Positions 7,828-16,248 of a DNA stretch of 64,000 nt are shown here, piece by piece; the first letter of the stretch is position 1; each line of letters starts with the position of its first letter. The DNA is taken from positions 235,964 to 299,963 of the forward strand of contig NZ_JALNMJ010000005.1 in the NCBI RefSeq assembly GCF_023156505.1. Reading direction: 5' to 3'. The notes under the pieces were generated by a model, which searched no databases, was not told the DNA's origin, and was given only the letters and a program-made list of their open reading frames with translations. Origin of the DNA: Roseibium sediminicola (GTDB lineage: Bacteria > Pseudomonadota > Alphaproteobacteria > Rhizobiales > Stappiaceae). Both the position numbers and the translations under genes were made by a program.

Positions 7828-9459
7828 TTAATCCTCCCCCTCCGCCCTGGCGCGCAGCTCGCGGCGGATGACCTTGCCGGTGGTGGTCAAGGGCAGGGCG
7901 TCGACGAATTCGACCTCGCGCGGATATTCATGGGCGGCAAGGCGGGTCTTGACGAACTCGGCGATTTCCCTGGCCAACGAGTCCGTTGGCTCAATGCCGC
8001 TTTTCAGGACGATGAAGGCCTTGACGATTTCCGTGCGCTGCGGGTCCGGCTTGCCGACGACCCCGGCCATGGCAACGGCCGGATGACGGATCAGGCAGTC
8101 CTCGATTTCGCCCGGGCCAATGCGGTAGCCCGACGAGGTGATGACGTCGTCGTCACGGCCGACAAAGCGGATCCAGCCGTCCTGGTCGGTCATGCCGGTG
8201 TCTCCGGTCAGCAGCCACTCGCTGGCAAATTTCTTCGCTGTCGCTTCTTCGTTGTTCCAGTAGCCCAGGAACATCACCGGGTCGGGCCGCCTGACGGCAA
8301 TGTTGCCGAGCGTCTCGGGCGGAAGTTCCTCGCCCGCGTCGCTGACAACGCGGACCGTGTGTCCGGGCACGGGCCGGCCCATGATGCCGGGACGCGCCTC
8401 CATCAGCCTGGCGCAGCTGGAGACGATCATGTTGCATTCGGTCTGGCCGTAGAATTCGTTAATCGTCAGGTCGAAGGTCTTGCGGCCCCAGTCGATCAGC
8501 TCCGCCCCGAGGGTTTCGCCGCCGGAGGCGACGGAGCGCAGGTCAAGCCGCCAGTTTTTCTCCGGGGCTTCCACCTGGCGCATCATCTTGAGCGCGGTCG
8601 GCGGCAGGAAGGTGTTGCGGATCCTCTGGTCCTGAAGCAGCTGGAACGCGGCTTCGGCGGTGAATTTCCGGAACCGGCAGGCAACCACCGGCACACCCAG
8701 ATAGAGTGCTGGCAGAAGCACATCGAGCAGTCCGCCGATCCAGGCCCAGTCCGCCGGTGTCCAGATGCGGTCGCCGGGCTGTCCCAGGAAGTCGTGACTC
8801 ATTTCGACGCCTGGCAAGTGGCCGAGCAGCACCCGGTGACCATGGAGAGCGCCCTTGGGTTGGCCGGTGGTGCCGGAGGTGTAGATGATGATGGCCGGAT
8901 CGTTCGGGGCGGTGTCGAACGCACGGAACGTGTCCTCGTGGCCGGCCATGTGGCTGGCCAGATCCTGGGCGGCGCCGTTCTCGCCGTCGACGCAGAACAC
9001 GGTTGTGAGATCGGGCAATTTGTCCCGCAAGGGCGCGAGCTTGGCGGCACCGCCGAGATCCGTGATGACGGCCTTGGCACCGGAATCCTTCAGCCGGTAC
9101 TCCAGCGCCTCTTCGCCAAACAGCGTGAACAGCGGGATCGTGATCGCGCCGAGTTTCAGCGCGGCGATATGGGCATAGGCGGTTTCCGGGCGCTGGGGCA
9201 GGAGAACGCCAATGCGGTCGCCGGGCTGGATGCCACGGCTTTTCAGAAGATTGGCCAGCTGATTGGAGAGGCGCTGGAGATCGGCATAGCTGTAATGCGC
9301 CTCATCGCCGTTTTCGTCGACAAAGACGAGTGCTTCCCGGTTCGGCTCCCTGTCGGCCCAGTCGTCGCAAACGGCGACGCCGATATTGAACCGATCGGGA
9401 ATGTCCCAGGTGAACCTTTCCCTCAACTCGTCGTAGCTTGTCGCCTCAGGCAGCAGCAT
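7828..9459 (-). CDS. AMP-binding acyl-CoA synthetase
   Basis: 543 residues from ATG 9459, which overlaps the end of mccA by 14 bp; the longer frame upstream lies inside mccA and reads as its shadow. ANL-superfamily adenylate-forming enzyme: P-loop-like IIIYTSGTTGQPKGA, the FYGQTE motif, WLLTGDTG hinge region and C-terminal lysine in TTTGKVIRREL. It joins a carboxylic acid to CoA via an acyl-adenylate. In this operon the likely substrates are acetoacetate, isovalerate or another short branched acid, closest in style to medium-chain acyl-CoA synthetases; specificity cannot be read from sequence. Confidence 0.88.
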   Translation of the reverse strand: MLLPEATSYDELRERFTWDIPDRFNIGVAVCDDWADREPNREALVFVDENGDEAHYSYADLQRLSNQLANLLKSRGIQPGDRIGVLLPQRPETAYAHIAALKLGAITIPLFTLFGEEALEYRLKDSGAKAVITDLGGAAKLAPLRDKLPDLTTVFCVDGENGAAQDLASHMAGHEDTFRAFDTAPNDPAIIIYTSGTTGQPKGALHGHRVLLGHLPGVEMSHDFLGQPGDRIWTPADWAWIGGLLDVLLPALYLGVPVVACRFRKFTAEAAFQLLQDQRIRNTFLPPTALKMMRQVEAPEKNWRLDLRSVASGGETLGAELIDWGRKTFDLTINEFYGQTECNMIVSSCARLMEARPGIMGRPVPGHTVRVVSDAGEELPPETLGNIAVRRPDPVMFLGYWNNEEATAKKFASEWLLTGDTGMTDQDGWIRFVGRDDDVITSSGYRIGPGEIEDCLIRHPAVAMAGVVGKPDPQRTEIVKAFIVLKSGIEPTDSLAREIAEFVKTRLAAHEYPREVEFVDALPLTTTGKVIRRELRARAEGED

Positions 9460-11440
9460 CGCTTTTCTCCGCCAGCGCGAGCAGGATGGTGCCGTCGGTG
9501 ACCTGTTCGCCTTCGGCAACCAGAACCTCGCCGATGACGCCGTCGCGTGGGGCTTTCAGCGTGTGTTCCATCTTCATGGCTTCCAGAATGAGCAGCGGCT
9601 GGTCCTTGGTCACAGTGTCTCCCGCTTTGGCCGACAACACTTTGACGAGACCGGGCATCGGCGCGATCAGCTGATCGCCCGCGCCGCCGGCTTCCTCGTC
9701 GGCGCTGAGGGCATCGGGAAGTCCAACCGGGTAGGCATGGCCTCCCAGGAACACCGTCAGACCTTTCTTGCCGTCGGCGACGACCGCACGGGCCCGGTGG
9801 CCGCCGCAGTCATAGGTGATCGCACCGGCCGCAACCTCGATCAGCTTGTAGTCGCGGGCACCAGTCTCCAGATGAACCTGGAACCGCCGGTTTCCAAGGG
9901 CGTGCACCTCCACGTCATGGCGCTCGCCGCCGATTTCCAGCAAGGCAAACTGGCGCGAAGCGCTCCAGATGCGCCAGCCCGCGAGCGTTTCGAACGGATC
10001 ATTGCCGGTGGCCGGTTTGGTCAGGCCGAGGGCCGTCAGGGCCGCGAGGGCAACGGCATCCTCCGGCATGGCCGGCTCTTCGATCAGGCTTTCCAGATCC
10101 CTGTCGATCAGGCCGGTGTCGACGTCGCCCTTTGCGAAGCCTTCGTGCCGGCAGAGCGCGGCCAGGAAACCGGCATTGGTAACACAGCCGGCAACCTCGG
10201 TCGCTTCCAGGCTCGCCAGCAGCTTGCCGAGCGCGGCCTCGCGGGTCGGACCGTGGACAATCACCTTGGCGATCATCGGATCGTAAAAGGGCGTGATCTC
10301 GTCGCCTGAGCGCACGCCGCTGTCTACGCGGGCACTTGCCTCCGGCAGCGAAAGATGTTCCAGCGTGCCGATAGCCGGCAGGAAGCCCTTGGGCGCGTCT
10401 TCCGCGTAAAGCCTTGCCTCGAAGGCCCAGCCGCTGAAGGAGAGCTCGTCCTGTTTCTTCGGCAGTTTTTCGCCGGAGGCAACGCGCAGCTGCCACTCGA
10501 CCAGGTCCTCGCCGGTGATCATCTCGGTGACCGGATGTTCCACCTGCAGGCGGGTGTTCATTTCCATGAAATAGAACCGGTCGGACTTCAGCCCTTCCGA
10601 GACATCGGCAATAAACTCGATGGTGCCGGCGCCGGAATAGTCGATGGCCTTCGCCGCCTTGACCGCCGCGTCGCCCATGGCCTTGCGCATGTCTTCCGGC
10701 ATGCCCGGCGCCGGGGCTTCCTCGATCACCTTCTGGTGGCGGCGCTGCAGCGAGCAGTCGCGTTCAAAAAGATGCACGGCATTGCCGTGGCTGTCGCCGA
10801 AGACCTGGATCTCGATGTGGCGCGGTTTGGTGAGATATTTCTCGATCAGGACACGGCCGTCGCCGAAACTGGCCTCGCCTTCGCGCTGCGCGCCTTTCAG
10901 GGCATCGGCAAAGTCCTTCGGATCGTCGACCCGGCGCATGCCCTTTCCGCCGCCGCCGGCGCGGGCCTTGATCAGGACGGGATAGCCGATCTTGTCGGCT
11001 TCGTTTTTGAGAAACGCCGGATCCTGGTTGTCGCCGTGATAGCCGGGCACGACCGGCACGCCGGCCTCGACCATCAGGGCCTTGGCGGCGTCCTTCAGGC
11101 CCATGGCGCGGATGGATTTCGCGCTCGGGCCAATAAAGGCAATTCCGGCCTGTTCCAGGGCTTCGACGAAATCCGGATTTTCCGACAGGAAACCGTAGCC
11201 GGGGTGAACGGCCTCCGCGCCGCTCTGGCGGCAGACCTCGATGATCCGATCGGTCTTAAGATAACTCTCGGCGACGGGTGCCGGGCCGATGCGGTAAGCT
11301 TCGTCGGCCATGGCGACGTGCTTGGCGCCTGCATCCGCGTCGGAGTAGACGGCAACGGTCTTGATGCCGAGATCTCTTGCGGTCGCCATCACCCTGCAGG
11401 CGATCTCGCCGCGATTGGCAATGAGGATTTTCTTGAACAT
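9446..11440 (-). CDS. mccA: Methylcrotonyl-CoA carboxylase biotin-containing alpha subunit
   Basis: 664 residues. N-terminal biotin carboxylase domain (about 1-450) with the start FKKILIANRGEIACRV, ATP-grasp glycine loop AGGGGKGMRRV, ERDCSLQRRHQKV and EMNTRLQVEHPVTE; then a linking BT region and a C-terminal biotinyl domain with the biotinylated lysine in EAMKMEH. It carboxylates biotin for transfer by the MccB subunit during leucine degradation. Its ATG overlaps the macrodomain stop by one base (TGATG), indicating translational coupling. Confidence 0.93.
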   Translation of the reverse strand: MFKKILIANRGEIACRVMATARDLGIKTVAVYSDADAGAKHVAMADEAYRIGPAPVAESYLKTDRIIEVCRQSGAEAVHPGYGFLSENPDFVEALEQAGIAFIGPSAKSIRAMGLKDAAKALMVEAGVPVVPGYHGDNQDPAFLKNEADKIGYPVLIKARAGGGGKGMRRVDDPKDFADALKGAQREGEASFGDGRVLIEKYLTKPRHIEIQVFGDSHGNAVHLFERDCSLQRRHQKVIEEAPAPGMPEDMRKAMGDAAVKAAKAIDYSGAGTIEFIADVSEGLKSDRFYFMEMNTRLQVEHPVTEMITGEDLVEWQLRVASGEKLPKKQDELSFSGWAFEARLYAEDAPKGFLPAIGTLEHLSLPEASARVDSGVRSGDEITPFYDPMIAKVIVHGPTREAALGKLLASLEATEVAGCVTNAGFLAALCRHEGFAKGDVDTGLIDRDLESLIEEPAMPEDAVALAALTALGLTKPATGNDPFETLAGWRIWSASRQFALLEIGGERHDVEVHALGNRRFQVHLETGARDYKLIEVAAGAITYDCGGHRARAVVADGKKGLTVFLGGHAYPVGLPDALSADEEAGGAGDQLIAPMPGLVKVLSAKAGDTVTKDQPLLILEAMKMEHTLKAPRDGVIGEVLVAEGEQVTDGTILLALAEKSDAAA

Positions 11441-11955
11441 CAGCTGTCCGCCCTCCCGAGCGCAGTTGTCAAATGGTCGAGGCTCGCCGCGTCAAAGGCG
11501 ACCAGAGTAATGGTTTGGATGTCCGGCAGGTCATTGAGAACCCGGTGGAGTGTAGCGACGGCTATCCCGGCTGCTTTGTCCGCCGGGTAGCCGTAAATGC
11601 CCGTCGAGATGGCGGGGAAGGCCACTGTCCTGCAGCCATTCTCCACTGCCAGGCGCAGACTGGTCTCGTAGCAACTTGCGAGCAGCTCCGGCTCGCCGTC
11701 CTGGCCGCCGTGCCAGACCGGGCCGACCGTGTGAATGACGTGCCGGGCCAGCAGCTTGTAGCCTTTGGTGATCTTGGCCTGGCCGGTCTTGCAGCCGCCC
11801 AACAAGCGGCATTCCTGAACAAGTTTCGGACCGGCAGCCCGATGGATCGCGCCGTCGACCCCGCCGCCGCCGAGCAGCGAGGAATTCGCCGCGTTGACGA
11901 TGGCGTCGACGTCAAGCCTGGTGATGTCGCCGAGATGGGTGTCGATGCGGCTCAT
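11440..11955 (-). CDS. Macrodomain protein, O-acyl-ADP-ribose deacylase type
   Basis: 171 residues, a single stand-alone macrodomain of the MacroD/YmdB kind. Visible signatures: [19 protein letters not shown] with the conserved Asn-Ala-Ala-Asn, the [14 protein letters not shown] phosphate loop carrying the catalytic Asp, and the [12 protein letters not shown] loop. This family hydrolyses O-acetyl-ADP-ribose made by sirtuins and can remove ADP-ribose from proteins. It lies between mccB (3-bp gap) and mccA (1-bp overlap), so it is co-translated with the carboxylase subunits. The reason for this placement is unknown; removal of O-acyl-ADP-ribose from sirtuin deacylation of leucine-derived acyl-lysines is a possible link. 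Confidence 0.92.
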   Translation of the reverse strand: MSRIDTHLGDITRLDVDAIVNAANSSLLGGGGVDGAIHRAAGPKLVQECRLLGGCKTGQAKITKGYKLLARHVIHTVGPVWHGGQDGEPELLASCYETSLRLAVENGCRTVAFPAISTGIYGYPADKAAGIAVATLHRVLNDLPDIQTITLVAFDAASLDHLTTALGRADS

Positions 11956-11958
11956 GGC

Positions 11959-13566
11959 TTACATCCGGAACAGACCGAAGCGGGTGTCGTCGATCGGCGC
12001 GTTCAGTGCCGCCGATAGGGAGAGACCCAGAATGTCGCGGGTTTTGCGCGGATCGACAATGCCGTCGTCCCAGAGCCGGGCGGTGGCATAGAGCGGATGG
12101 CCCTGTTCCTCGAACTGGTTGATGATCGGCTGCTTGAAGGCCTGTTCCTCGTCCGCGGACCAGGAGCCGCCCTTGCGTTCGATGCCGTCGCGGCGAACGG
12201 TCGCCAGAACGCCGGCGGCCTGTTCTCCGCCCATCACCGAAATGCGCGAGTTCGGCCAGGTCCACAGGAAACGGGGCGAATAGGCGCGGCCGCACATGCC
12301 GTAATTGCCGGCGCCGAAGGAGCCGCCGACCAGCATGGTGATCTTCGGCACGGAGGTGGTCGCCACCGCCGTCACCAGCTTGGCACCGTCCTTGGCGATG
12401 CCGCCGCTCTCGTATTTGCGGCCGACCATGAAGCCGGTAATGTTCTGCAGGAAAACCAGCGGCACCTTGCGCTGGGAACAGAGCTCGACGAAGTGCGCGC
12501 CCTTGATCGCGCTTTCGGAGAAGAGCACGCCATTGTTGGCGATGATGCCGACGGGCATGCCGTGGATATGGGCAAAGCCGCAGACCAGCGTGGTGCCGTA
12601 GCGCGCCTTGAATTCGTCGAAGCGCGAGCCGTCGACCGTGCGCGCAATCACCTCACGGATGTCATAGGGCGTTTTCAGATCCGCCGGCACGACGCCGAGG
12701 ATTTCCTCCGGATCGTAGAGCGGGTCTTCCGGTGCCTGCAGGGCCACGGATGAAATCTTGGTCCGGTTGAGGCTGGCAATGGCGCGGCGGGCAAGCGCCA
12801 GCGCATGGGCGTCGTCGCGGGCGAGATGATCGGCCACGCCGGAGAGGCGCGTGTGCACGTCGCCACCACCGAGATCTTCTGCCGTCACTTCTTCACCGGT
12901 CGCGGCTTTGACGAGGGGCGGGCCGGCCAGGAAGATCGTGCCCTGGTTCTTGACGATGATGGTTTCGTCGGACATGGCCGGAACATAGGCGCCACCGGCG
13001 GTGCAGGAGCCCATGACGACGGCGATCTGGGCAATGCCCTTGGCCGACATGTTGGCCTGGTTGTAGAAGATCCGGCCGAAATGATCCCGGTCCGGGAAAA
13101 CCTCGTCCTGATTGGGCAGGTTGGCGCCGCCGCTGTCGACCAGATAAATGCAGGGCAGGTTGTTGTCCTGGGCGATTTCCTGGGCGCGCAGGTGTTTCTT
13201 GACCGACATCGGATAATAGGTGCCGCCCTTCACCGTGGCATCGTTGGCCAGGATCATCACCTCCTGGCCTTCGACCCGGCCGATGCCTGCGATCATGCCG
13301 GCGGCCGGTGCCGCACCGTCATACATCTCGTGGGCGGCGAGCATGCCGACTTCCAGGAAGGGCGAGCCCGGATCGAGCAGGCGCGAAACGCGCTCACGCG
13401 GCAGGATCTTGCCACGGGAGACATGGCGCTGGCGGGCGCTCTCGCCGCCGCCGTCAAGGGCGGTCCGGGCGGCGGCCTTGACCGCGTCCATGGCGGCTTC
13501 ATGCGCGGCCCTGTTGGCGGTGAATTGTTCGGATTTGGGCGAAAGGCTCGATTTCAGGATGCTCAT
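11959..13566 (-). CDS. mccB: Methylcrotonyl-CoA carboxylase carboxyltransferase beta subunit
   Basis: 535 residues, the usual size for MccB. Crotonase-like carboxyltransferase with N- and C-terminal halves: N half includes [21 protein letters not shown] and [12 protein letters not shown] half includes [38 protein letters not shown] in its typical acyl-CoA pocket region. Transfers CO2 from biotin to 3-methylcrotonyl-CoA. Start overlaps the TetR stop by 4 bp (ATGA). Gene neighbours mccA, mvaB and crotonase favour methylcrotonyl-CoA over geranyl- or propionyl-CoA as substrate. Confidence 0.94.
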   Translation of the reverse strand: MSILKSSLSPKSEQFTANRAAHEAAMDAVKAAARTALDGGGESARQRHVSRGKILPRERVSRLLDPGSPFLEVGMLAAHEMYDGAAPAAGMIAGIGRVEGQEVMILANDATVKGGTYYPMSVKKHLRAQEIAQDNNLPCIYLVDSGGANLPNQDEVFPDRDHFGRIFYNQANMSAKGIAQIAVVMGSCTAGGAYVPAMSDETIIVKNQGTIFLAGPPLVKAATGEEVTAEDLGGGDVHTRLSGVADHLARDDAHALALARRAIASLNRTKISSVALQAPEDPLYDPEEILGVVPADLKTPYDIREVIARTVDGSRFDEFKARYGTTLVCGFAHIHGMPVGIIANNGVLFSESAIKGAHFVELCSQRKVPLVFLQNITGFMVGRKYESGGIAKDGAKLVTAVATTSVPKITMLVGGSFGAGNYGMCGRAYSPRFLWTWPNSRISVMGGEQAAGVLATVRRDGIERKGGSWSADEEQAFKQPIINQFEEQGHPLYATARLWDDGIVDPRKTRDILGLSLSAALNAPIDDTRFGLFRM

Positions 13567-14210
13567 GTCATCCGGTCTCCCGTCAAGGATGGGGGGGCGT
13601 CGGGCGCAACGGCCTTGCGCGCGAGTTCAAGATAAAGCTCTTCGATGTCCTGTTTTGAAAGCCGCCCGCCGGCGCGGTACCAGCTCGGTATGCCGGTCAG
13701 CATGGCGATGATCGCGCGGGTCGCCACCTTCGGTTCCGCGACCGCGTACCGTCCGGCGGCAGCGCCCTCGAGCAGGATCTCCGTCAGGATGGCCTCGTAG
13801 CGGCGGCGCTCGGCTTCGACCACGTCGAAATTCTCCGGCTCGAGATTGCGAAGCTCCATATAGGAGATGAACACCTCGTCCGCCTTTTCCAGGTGGTAGC
13901 GGATGTGGAAGCGCACGAACCGTTCCAGCGGGTCCATGTCCGAACCAAGGTCGCAGCTGTCCCAGGCCTCCAGCAGATCGGCCATATGCGACAGCATCAG
14001 GTCCTTCAGGATGTCCTGCTTGGTCAGGAAGTGATTGTAGAGCGCGCCGGGACGGACGCCGACATCGGCAGCGATTTCGCGCATGGAGACAGCGGCATAA
14101 CCGGACGCGGCAAAGCGTTTCAGGGCCGCTTCACGCACCCGCGCGGCGGTTTCCTGTCCCTTCGGCCTGGACGGGCCGCGGATCTGCGTTTTTGCGGCGG
14201 CGTTTGCCAT
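13563..14210 (-). CDS. TetR-family regulator of the leucine operon
   Basis: 215 residues from ATG 14210, which has GAGGAGC just upstream; the longer frame to 14249 would start within the operator palindrome and is unlikely. N-terminal helix-turn-helix around [20 protein letters not shown] and [17 protein letters not shown], then a helical ligand-binding domain. First gene of the mccB operon, overlapping mccB by 4 bp, with a 24-bp dyad 24 bp upstream of its start, so it is probably an autoregulated repressor responding to an acyl-CoA or branched-chain metabolite. Similar TetR regulators of branched-chain amino acid catabolism are known in Proteobacteria (LiuQ type). Confidence 0.87.
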   Translation of the reverse strand: MANAAAKTQIRGPSRPKGQETAARVREAALKRFAASGYAAVSMREIAADVGVRPGALYNHFLTKQDILKDLMLSHMADLLEAWDSCDLGSDMDPLERFVRFHIRYHLEKADEVFISYMELRNLEPENFDVVEAERRRYEAILTEILLEGAAAGRYAVAEPKVATRAIIAMLTGIPSWYRAGGRLSKQDIEELYLELARKAVAPDAPPSLTGDRMT

Positions 14211-14233
14211 TTTGCTCCTCCTCAATGTGAAAA

Positions 14234-14257
14234 GTAAATGAACGATCATTCATTTAC
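14234..14257. promoter_or_regulatory. 24-bp operator dyad upstream of the TetR gene
   Basis: Arms GTAAATGA (14234-14241) and TCATTTAC (14250-14257) are exact inverted repeats, and the inner eight bases ACGATCAT extend the symmetry to 22 of 24 positions. It lies 24 bp before the TetR ATG and about 135 bp from the divergent ppk2 start. Size and location fit a TetR dimer (or double dimer) operator controlling the leucine operon. Confidence 0.8.
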
Positions 14258-14392
14258 AAGTGTCTTTTTTCGGAATGAGGGGGCCAGATCAAAGAATGAC
14301 TTGCGAAGAGGGGCCAGTGTCAAAAAACTTACATGGATAACCTGTTCACAGTCATGCGAGCGTTTTACCGGAATATTTAGAGGGACCGATTG

Positions 14393-15301
14393 ATGAGCGA
14401 AGAGAGCGCAAAGACCTGGGTTGAGGCCGAATGGGCGGACAGCCTGGATGAAGAGCTTGAAATGGAGATCGACGATTTGCTGGTCGCCAAGGATCTCGCC
14501 TTCATTTCGGAAAAGAAACACAAGTCGCCGCTCGAACGGAACACCTACTTCCACGAATTGCTGCGCCTTCAGGCCGAGTTGGTGAAGCTTCAGGACTGGG
14601 TTCAGCACACCGGCGAAAAGATCGTCATCGTCTTCGAAGGCCGCGACGCGGCCGGCAAGGGCGGGGTGATCAAGCGCATAGCCCAACGCCTCAACCCGCG
14701 GGTTGCCCGTGTGGTGGCGCTGCCGGCGCCGACCGACCGAGAAAAGACCCAGTGGTATTTCCAGCGCTACGTGCCGCATCTGCCGGCTGCGGGTGAAATG
14801 GTGTTGTTCGACCGCTCCTGGTACAACCGCTCCGGTGTCGAACGCGTGATGGGGTTCGCCTCCGAGGATCAGGTGGAGCAGTTCTTCAACGACGTACCGG
14901 AATTCGAGCGCATGATCGTGCGCTCCGGCGTGCGCCTGATCAAGTACTGGTTCTCGATCACGGATGAGGAACAGCAGCTGCGCTTCCTGATGCGCATTCA
15001 CGATCCGCTGAAGCAGTGGAAGCTGTCGCCGATGGATCTGGAGTCTCGCGTGCGCTGGGAAGATTATACCAAGGCCAAGGAAGAGACCTTCGAGCGTACA
15101 AACATTCCCGAAGCGCCGTGGTTCATCGTCGAGGGCAACGACAAGAAGCAGGCGCGTCTCAATTGCATCAATCATCTGCTGTCGATGATCCCGTATGAAG
15201 ATGTGCCGCACGATCCGATCCACCTGCCTGAGCGGGTCTACAATCAGGACTACGAACGCAAGGTGCTGCCGGAGCATCTCTACGTGCCGCAGAAATTCTG
15301 A
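14393..15301 (+). CDS. ppk2: Polyphosphate kinase 2, class I
   Basis: 302 residues from ATG 14393, with AGAGGGA at 14380-14386. Single PPK2 domain: Walker A FEGRDAAGKGG (about residues 80-90), lid-type arginines in NPRVARVVALPAPTDREK, Walker B-like MVLFDRSWYNRSGVE. One-domain PPK2 enzymes use polyphosphate to phosphorylate nucleoside diphosphates (GDP or ADP) reversibly in the cytosol. Divergent from the TetR gene; the following interrupted gene starts 12 bp later. Confidence 0.94.
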   Translation: MSEESAKTWVEAEWADSLDEELEMEIDDLLVAKDLAFISEKKHKSPLERNTYFHELLRLQAELVKLQDWVQHTGEKIVIVFEGRDAAGKGGVIKRIAQRLNPRVARVVALPAPTDREKTQWYFQRYVPHLPAAGEMVLFDRSWYNRSGVERVMGFASEDQVEQFFNDVPEFERMIVRSGVRLIKYWFSITDEEQQLRFLMRIHDPLKQWKLSPMDLESRVRWEDYTKAKEETFERTNIPEAPWFIVEGNDKKQARLNCINHLLSMIPYEDVPHDPIHLPERVYNQDYERKVLPEHLYVPQKF

Positions 15302-15313
15302 TCGCGGCCGCTC

Positions 15314-16222
15314 TTGTTTCGCGAAGAACGCCCCCCTCTGATGCGGCGGCCCGCCTTCTGGCTGGCCGTCGCGTTCTTCATGCTTCTGGTTGCCGGATTT
15401 GTCGCCGGTGCCAGGGTGACCGACGATTATCTCGCCAATGCCATCCCGACGACCCGGTTCGACGTGCAAGGCGATACACTGGTGCTCAGCGGCGAGATCA
15501 ACGCTCTGACCCTAGGGTCTGTGGACAATTAGGTTTCGGTCTTGGCGCTTGTCGGATTTCGGTCTTCGAGCAGGAGGAAAGTCCGCAGTGGTGTCGACAC
15601 CACAAGGACTTTCCGACGCACGCGAAACCGAAATCCGCTGCGTCCCCCCAGATATTGGCAATGGGGATTTGGCTCAAATGGCTCATTTCGGCGTCGCAAA
15701 GGCTTGAAAGGGCCGGCCCTTCCCGCGCCTTTGCTTCTGGAAATTGAGCCATTTGCATCCAAACCAAGACCAAATCCTAATTGTCCACAGACCCTAGAGC
15801 AGTTCGACGATCTCTACCGGGCCTTTCCCGGGATCACCACGCTGGTTCTGACCGATATTTCCGGCTCCAGCGACGATGCCACCAATGTCCGGCTCGGCTA
15901 CCGTGTCCGGAAACTGGGCCTTGCCACCCATGTGCCCGCCGGGGCGGAGATCTATTCCGGCGGCGTCGATCTTTTCCTGGCCGGTGTTCAGCGCACCATC
16001 GGCGATGGTGCGGTTCTGGGCGTGCATTCCTGGGACGACGGGACACGGGACGGCGCCGACTATCCGAAGGACAGCCCGGCCCATGACGAAGCCCGGAGCT
16101 ACACCGAAGCGATGCTTGGCGACGATCGTTTCTACTGGTTCACATTGTCAGCGGCGCCGTCAGACGGCATACATGTGATGAAAGAACGGGAAATCCGGGA
16201 CTATCACCTGGTAACCGAGTGA
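15314..16222 (+). pseudogene. Periplasmic ClpP-like protein gene interrupted by a MITE-like element
   Basis: The 5' part (TTG 15314 or ATG 15341) encodes a membrane anchor, RRPAFWLAVAFFMLLVAGF, and stops at TAG 15530-15532 inside the inserted element. The 3' part resumes at 15794 and runs to TGA 16222 with GSSDDATN, IYSGGVDLFLAGVQRTIGD and GVHSW, the pattern of COG3904-type periplasmic ClpP-like proteins. Removing the element plus one CTAG copy joins the halves in frame as NALTLEQFDD. The insertion adds 282 bp (94 codons), so the frame is preserved and the TAG is the only stop in the whole span. The ancestral product would be about 208 residues. Function of the family is not established. Confidence 0.85.
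15516..15793. mobile_element. 278-bp MITE-like element with two internal hairpins
   Basis: Exact 18-bp terminal inverted repeats GGTCTGTGGACAATTAGG (15516-15533 and, inverted, 15776-15793), extended by about 12 imperfect bases (TTTCGGTCTTGG against ATTTGGTCTTGG). Flanked by a direct CTAG duplication (15512-15515, 15794-15797). No transposase is encoded. Inside are two long fold-backs: 15553-15637, with arms CGGATTTCGGT, GGAAAGTCC and the perfect 16-bp palindrome GTGGTGTCGACACCAC; and 15675-15755, with arms CAAATGGCTCA, GCAAAGGC and the 14-bp palindrome AAGGGCCGGCCCTT. The CTAG target suggests mobilisation by an IS5-superfamily transposase supplied from elsewhere; that part is inference. Confidence 0.88.
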
Positions 16223-16248
16223 ACCAACGCCGAAACGGGAGCGCGCAA

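Noticed and set aside
7819..9501. 560-codon plus-strand frame antisense to the acyl-CoA synthetase
   Set aside because: GC-rich third positions keep antisense frames open; the minus-strand protein has clear adenylation motifs, the plus frame has none.
15498..15773. Short minus-strand frames inside the MITE
   Set aside because: No transposase signature; they arise from the element's inverted repeats, so the element is non-autonomous.
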